From a virus: a stretch of DNA of 64,000 bases. Position numbers and translations under genes: made by a program. This document shows positions 62,773 to 64,000 of the stretch, piece after piece (position 1 is the stretch's first letter; every line of letters starts with the position of its first letter). The stretch is from IMG/VR virus record IMGVR_UViG_3300009502_001313, positions 38,941-102,940 of that record; one strand, given 5' to 3'. The notes under the pieces are model-generated. The model was not told where the DNA came from, made no database searches, and was given only the letters and a program-made list of their open reading frames with translations.

Positions 62773-64000
62773 TTATACTGTTACGGCGATTGCTACTATT
62801 ACATCGGTTTCATTGGTACCGAAGCAAGTAAAGCTTGCTATTAATGATTCATCGGCGGCTAGGCTATTGGGATGGGGTTGAGTTAAGTATTGCCAGTCTT
62901 CATTCCAGCGTAACAATCTTGAATAAGAGGCAGAGACGTATATTACGGTTGAGCTAACGGCGGTTCTATTTGAAGAGGTAATAAAATATAAATTTCCAGC
63001 ACCGGCAGTTACTGCAATATAAGGCATAGTAAAATTTACTGATTGTGTTTGTGCGGAATTATTAACTAATGTATATACATTTGACGGAGTTGATGAAGCG
63101 GCATTTGAGGCATAGGATGCCGTTATAGCAAAGGATGAACTAACTGCTCGGGAAGCGGTTCCATAAAATAAAGAAGCGGTGATTACACTACATGATATAT
63201 TACCAACTACATCTAATTTATTTACCGGGGCGAGTGAACCAATACCAACGGCACCACTGATTATTAGTCCATTAGATGGTGGGGTTGTGGTTACATATGT
63301 ATCATTTCCAATTGACACTCCACCGGCAGTATCAATTTGCATGCGATTAGTTCCCGCTGTATAAAATGCTAAATCATTGACAGAAGCATAAAATCCAATA
63401 TTAGCTCCGCCGCCCGCATCCAGCCATTCAAGATATCCACCGGCATTTGGTAGTCTAATATTACCAGCTACTTGCAATTTTGCTCCTGGATTGGCAAGTC
63501 CGATACCGACATTACCGCCATTTAGAATGGTCATTTTAATATCAGTGCTATCCCAATTATTCATTGCAGTTCCACCTGCCGCACTCGCACTGGTGGTAAA
63601 AGTAATATCTCCGGCGGTACCCAGTCCATTTAACCGAACTGCGGTTGAAGCTCCGGTAACTATTTTTTTCCAACCTCCGTCATAATACGCATTATTTGCA
63701 ATAGTAGTTTGATTGCCGACAGTACTTTGAATTACAAACCGATCGCCGATTTGGAAGGTTCGGTTTGTTGAATCTGCTCCTATTGGGGTAGTTGTACCAA
63801 TTCCTACATTACCGCCCATATAAGAAACATCTGTTCCAATGGCACGCCAAGGGTAGGATGAGCTTATAGATGCACTGGCCCATGATGCACTAATAGAACT
63901 GGAGGCATAGATTGCCCCAATAGAATATAAACTCGATGATGCCCATGATGCACTAATAGAACTGGAGGCATAGATTGCCCCAATAGAATATAAACTCGAT
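62773..64000 (-). CDS. Tail fibre protein (partial; N-terminus beyond the right edge)
   Basis: The frame is open to the right edge, so the ATG at 63819 is internal; 408 residues are visible. They contain a 21-residue repeat near the edge (SLYSIGAIYASSSISASWAS) and two VGIG-type motifs (NVGIGTTTP and NVGIGLANPGAKLQVAG). Ser/Ala-rich linkers (SFAITASYASNAAS) follow, and then a C-terminal domain with IAVTAGAGNLYFIT. VGIG...KLxVxG repeats are typical of phage and bacterial fibre or adhesin stalks. It probably recognises the host surface together with the leucine-rich-repeat protein. Confidence 0.8.
   Translation of the reverse strand, partial: SSLYSIGAIYASSSISASWASSSLYSIGAIYASSSISASWASASISSSYPWRAIGTDVSYMGGNVGIGTTTPIGADSTNRTFQIGDRFVIQSTVGNQTTIANNAYYDGGWKKIVTGASTAVRLNGLGTAGDITFTTSASAAGGTAMNNWDSTDIKMTILNGGNVGIGLANPGAKLQVAGNIRLPNAGGYLEWLDAGGGANIGFYASVNDLAFYTAGTNRMQIDTAGGVSIGNDTYVTTTPPSNGLIISGAVGIGSLAPVNKLDVVGNISCSVITASLFYGTASRAVSSSFAITASYASNAASSTPSNVYTLVNNSAQTQSVNFTMPYIAVTAGAGNLYFITSSNRTAVSSTVIYVSASYSRLLRWNEDWQYLTQPHPNSLAADESLIASFTCFGTNETDVIVAIAVTV
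63878..64000 (-). repeat. 63-bp in-frame repeat in the tail fibre gene
   Basis: Two adjacent copies of a 63-bp unit (63878-63940 and 63941-64000, the latter cut by the edge) are identical over the visible 60 nt and encode 21-residue repeats. More copies may lie beyond the edge. Confidence 0.85.

Overview
The window is AT-rich and reads as part of a large T4-superfamily myovirus (contractile-tailed phage) genome. It contains a gp18-type tail sheath, gp19-type tail tube, tape measure and baseplate genes. It also has a T4-style replication set: gp62-like clamp-loader subunit, DnaB/gp41-like helicase, RNase H/5' nuclease, UvsX recombinase and gp32 ssDNA-binding protein. No tRNA, rRNA or CRISPR array was seen. 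The host cannot be named from this sequence.

Layout. (1) 1-8536, plus strand: a carbohydrate-type accessory cassette (two transketolase halves, a B12-binding radical SAM enzyme interrupted by an intein, two glycosyltransferase-like proteins, a frameshifted methyltransferase), then a TnpB-only IS605-type element and two small genes. (2) 8514-32639, almost all minus strand: nucleotide metabolism and replication (dNMP kinase, clamp-loader subunit, a MoxR ATPase/VWA pair, an IS607-type element, a class II ribonucleotide reductase with four inteins, helicase, RNase H, UvsX with an intein, gp32, a short family A polymerase). (3) 32681-64000, almost all minus strand: virion genes (baseplate, tape measure, tail tube, sheath, leucine-rich-repeat tail protein, tail fibre) and several proteins sharing a short amphipathic N-terminus that resembles a capsid-targeting leader.

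The window is heavily invaded by selfish DNA. There are six inteins, each placed in a catalytic or nucleotide/cofactor-binding motif. Four long Vsr/PD-(D/E)XK-type homing-nuclease-like genes and one short frameshifted one sit around the tail tube and sheath genes. Two TnpB-type elements are present, plus several orphan hairpins that look like IS200/IS605 ends, one of them 36/37 identical to the end of the intact TnpB element.

Three genes are broken by a single-base change in a homopolymer (G6, A7 and T6 on the plus strand). Each is restored to a multiple of three by one inserted or deleted base, so either read error or real slippage is possible. Two promoter classes can be read: TTGAC-N17-TATANT sites, and a recurrent TATTTATA element next to starts of many virion genes. 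TATTTATA is the reverse complement of the T4 late promoter core.
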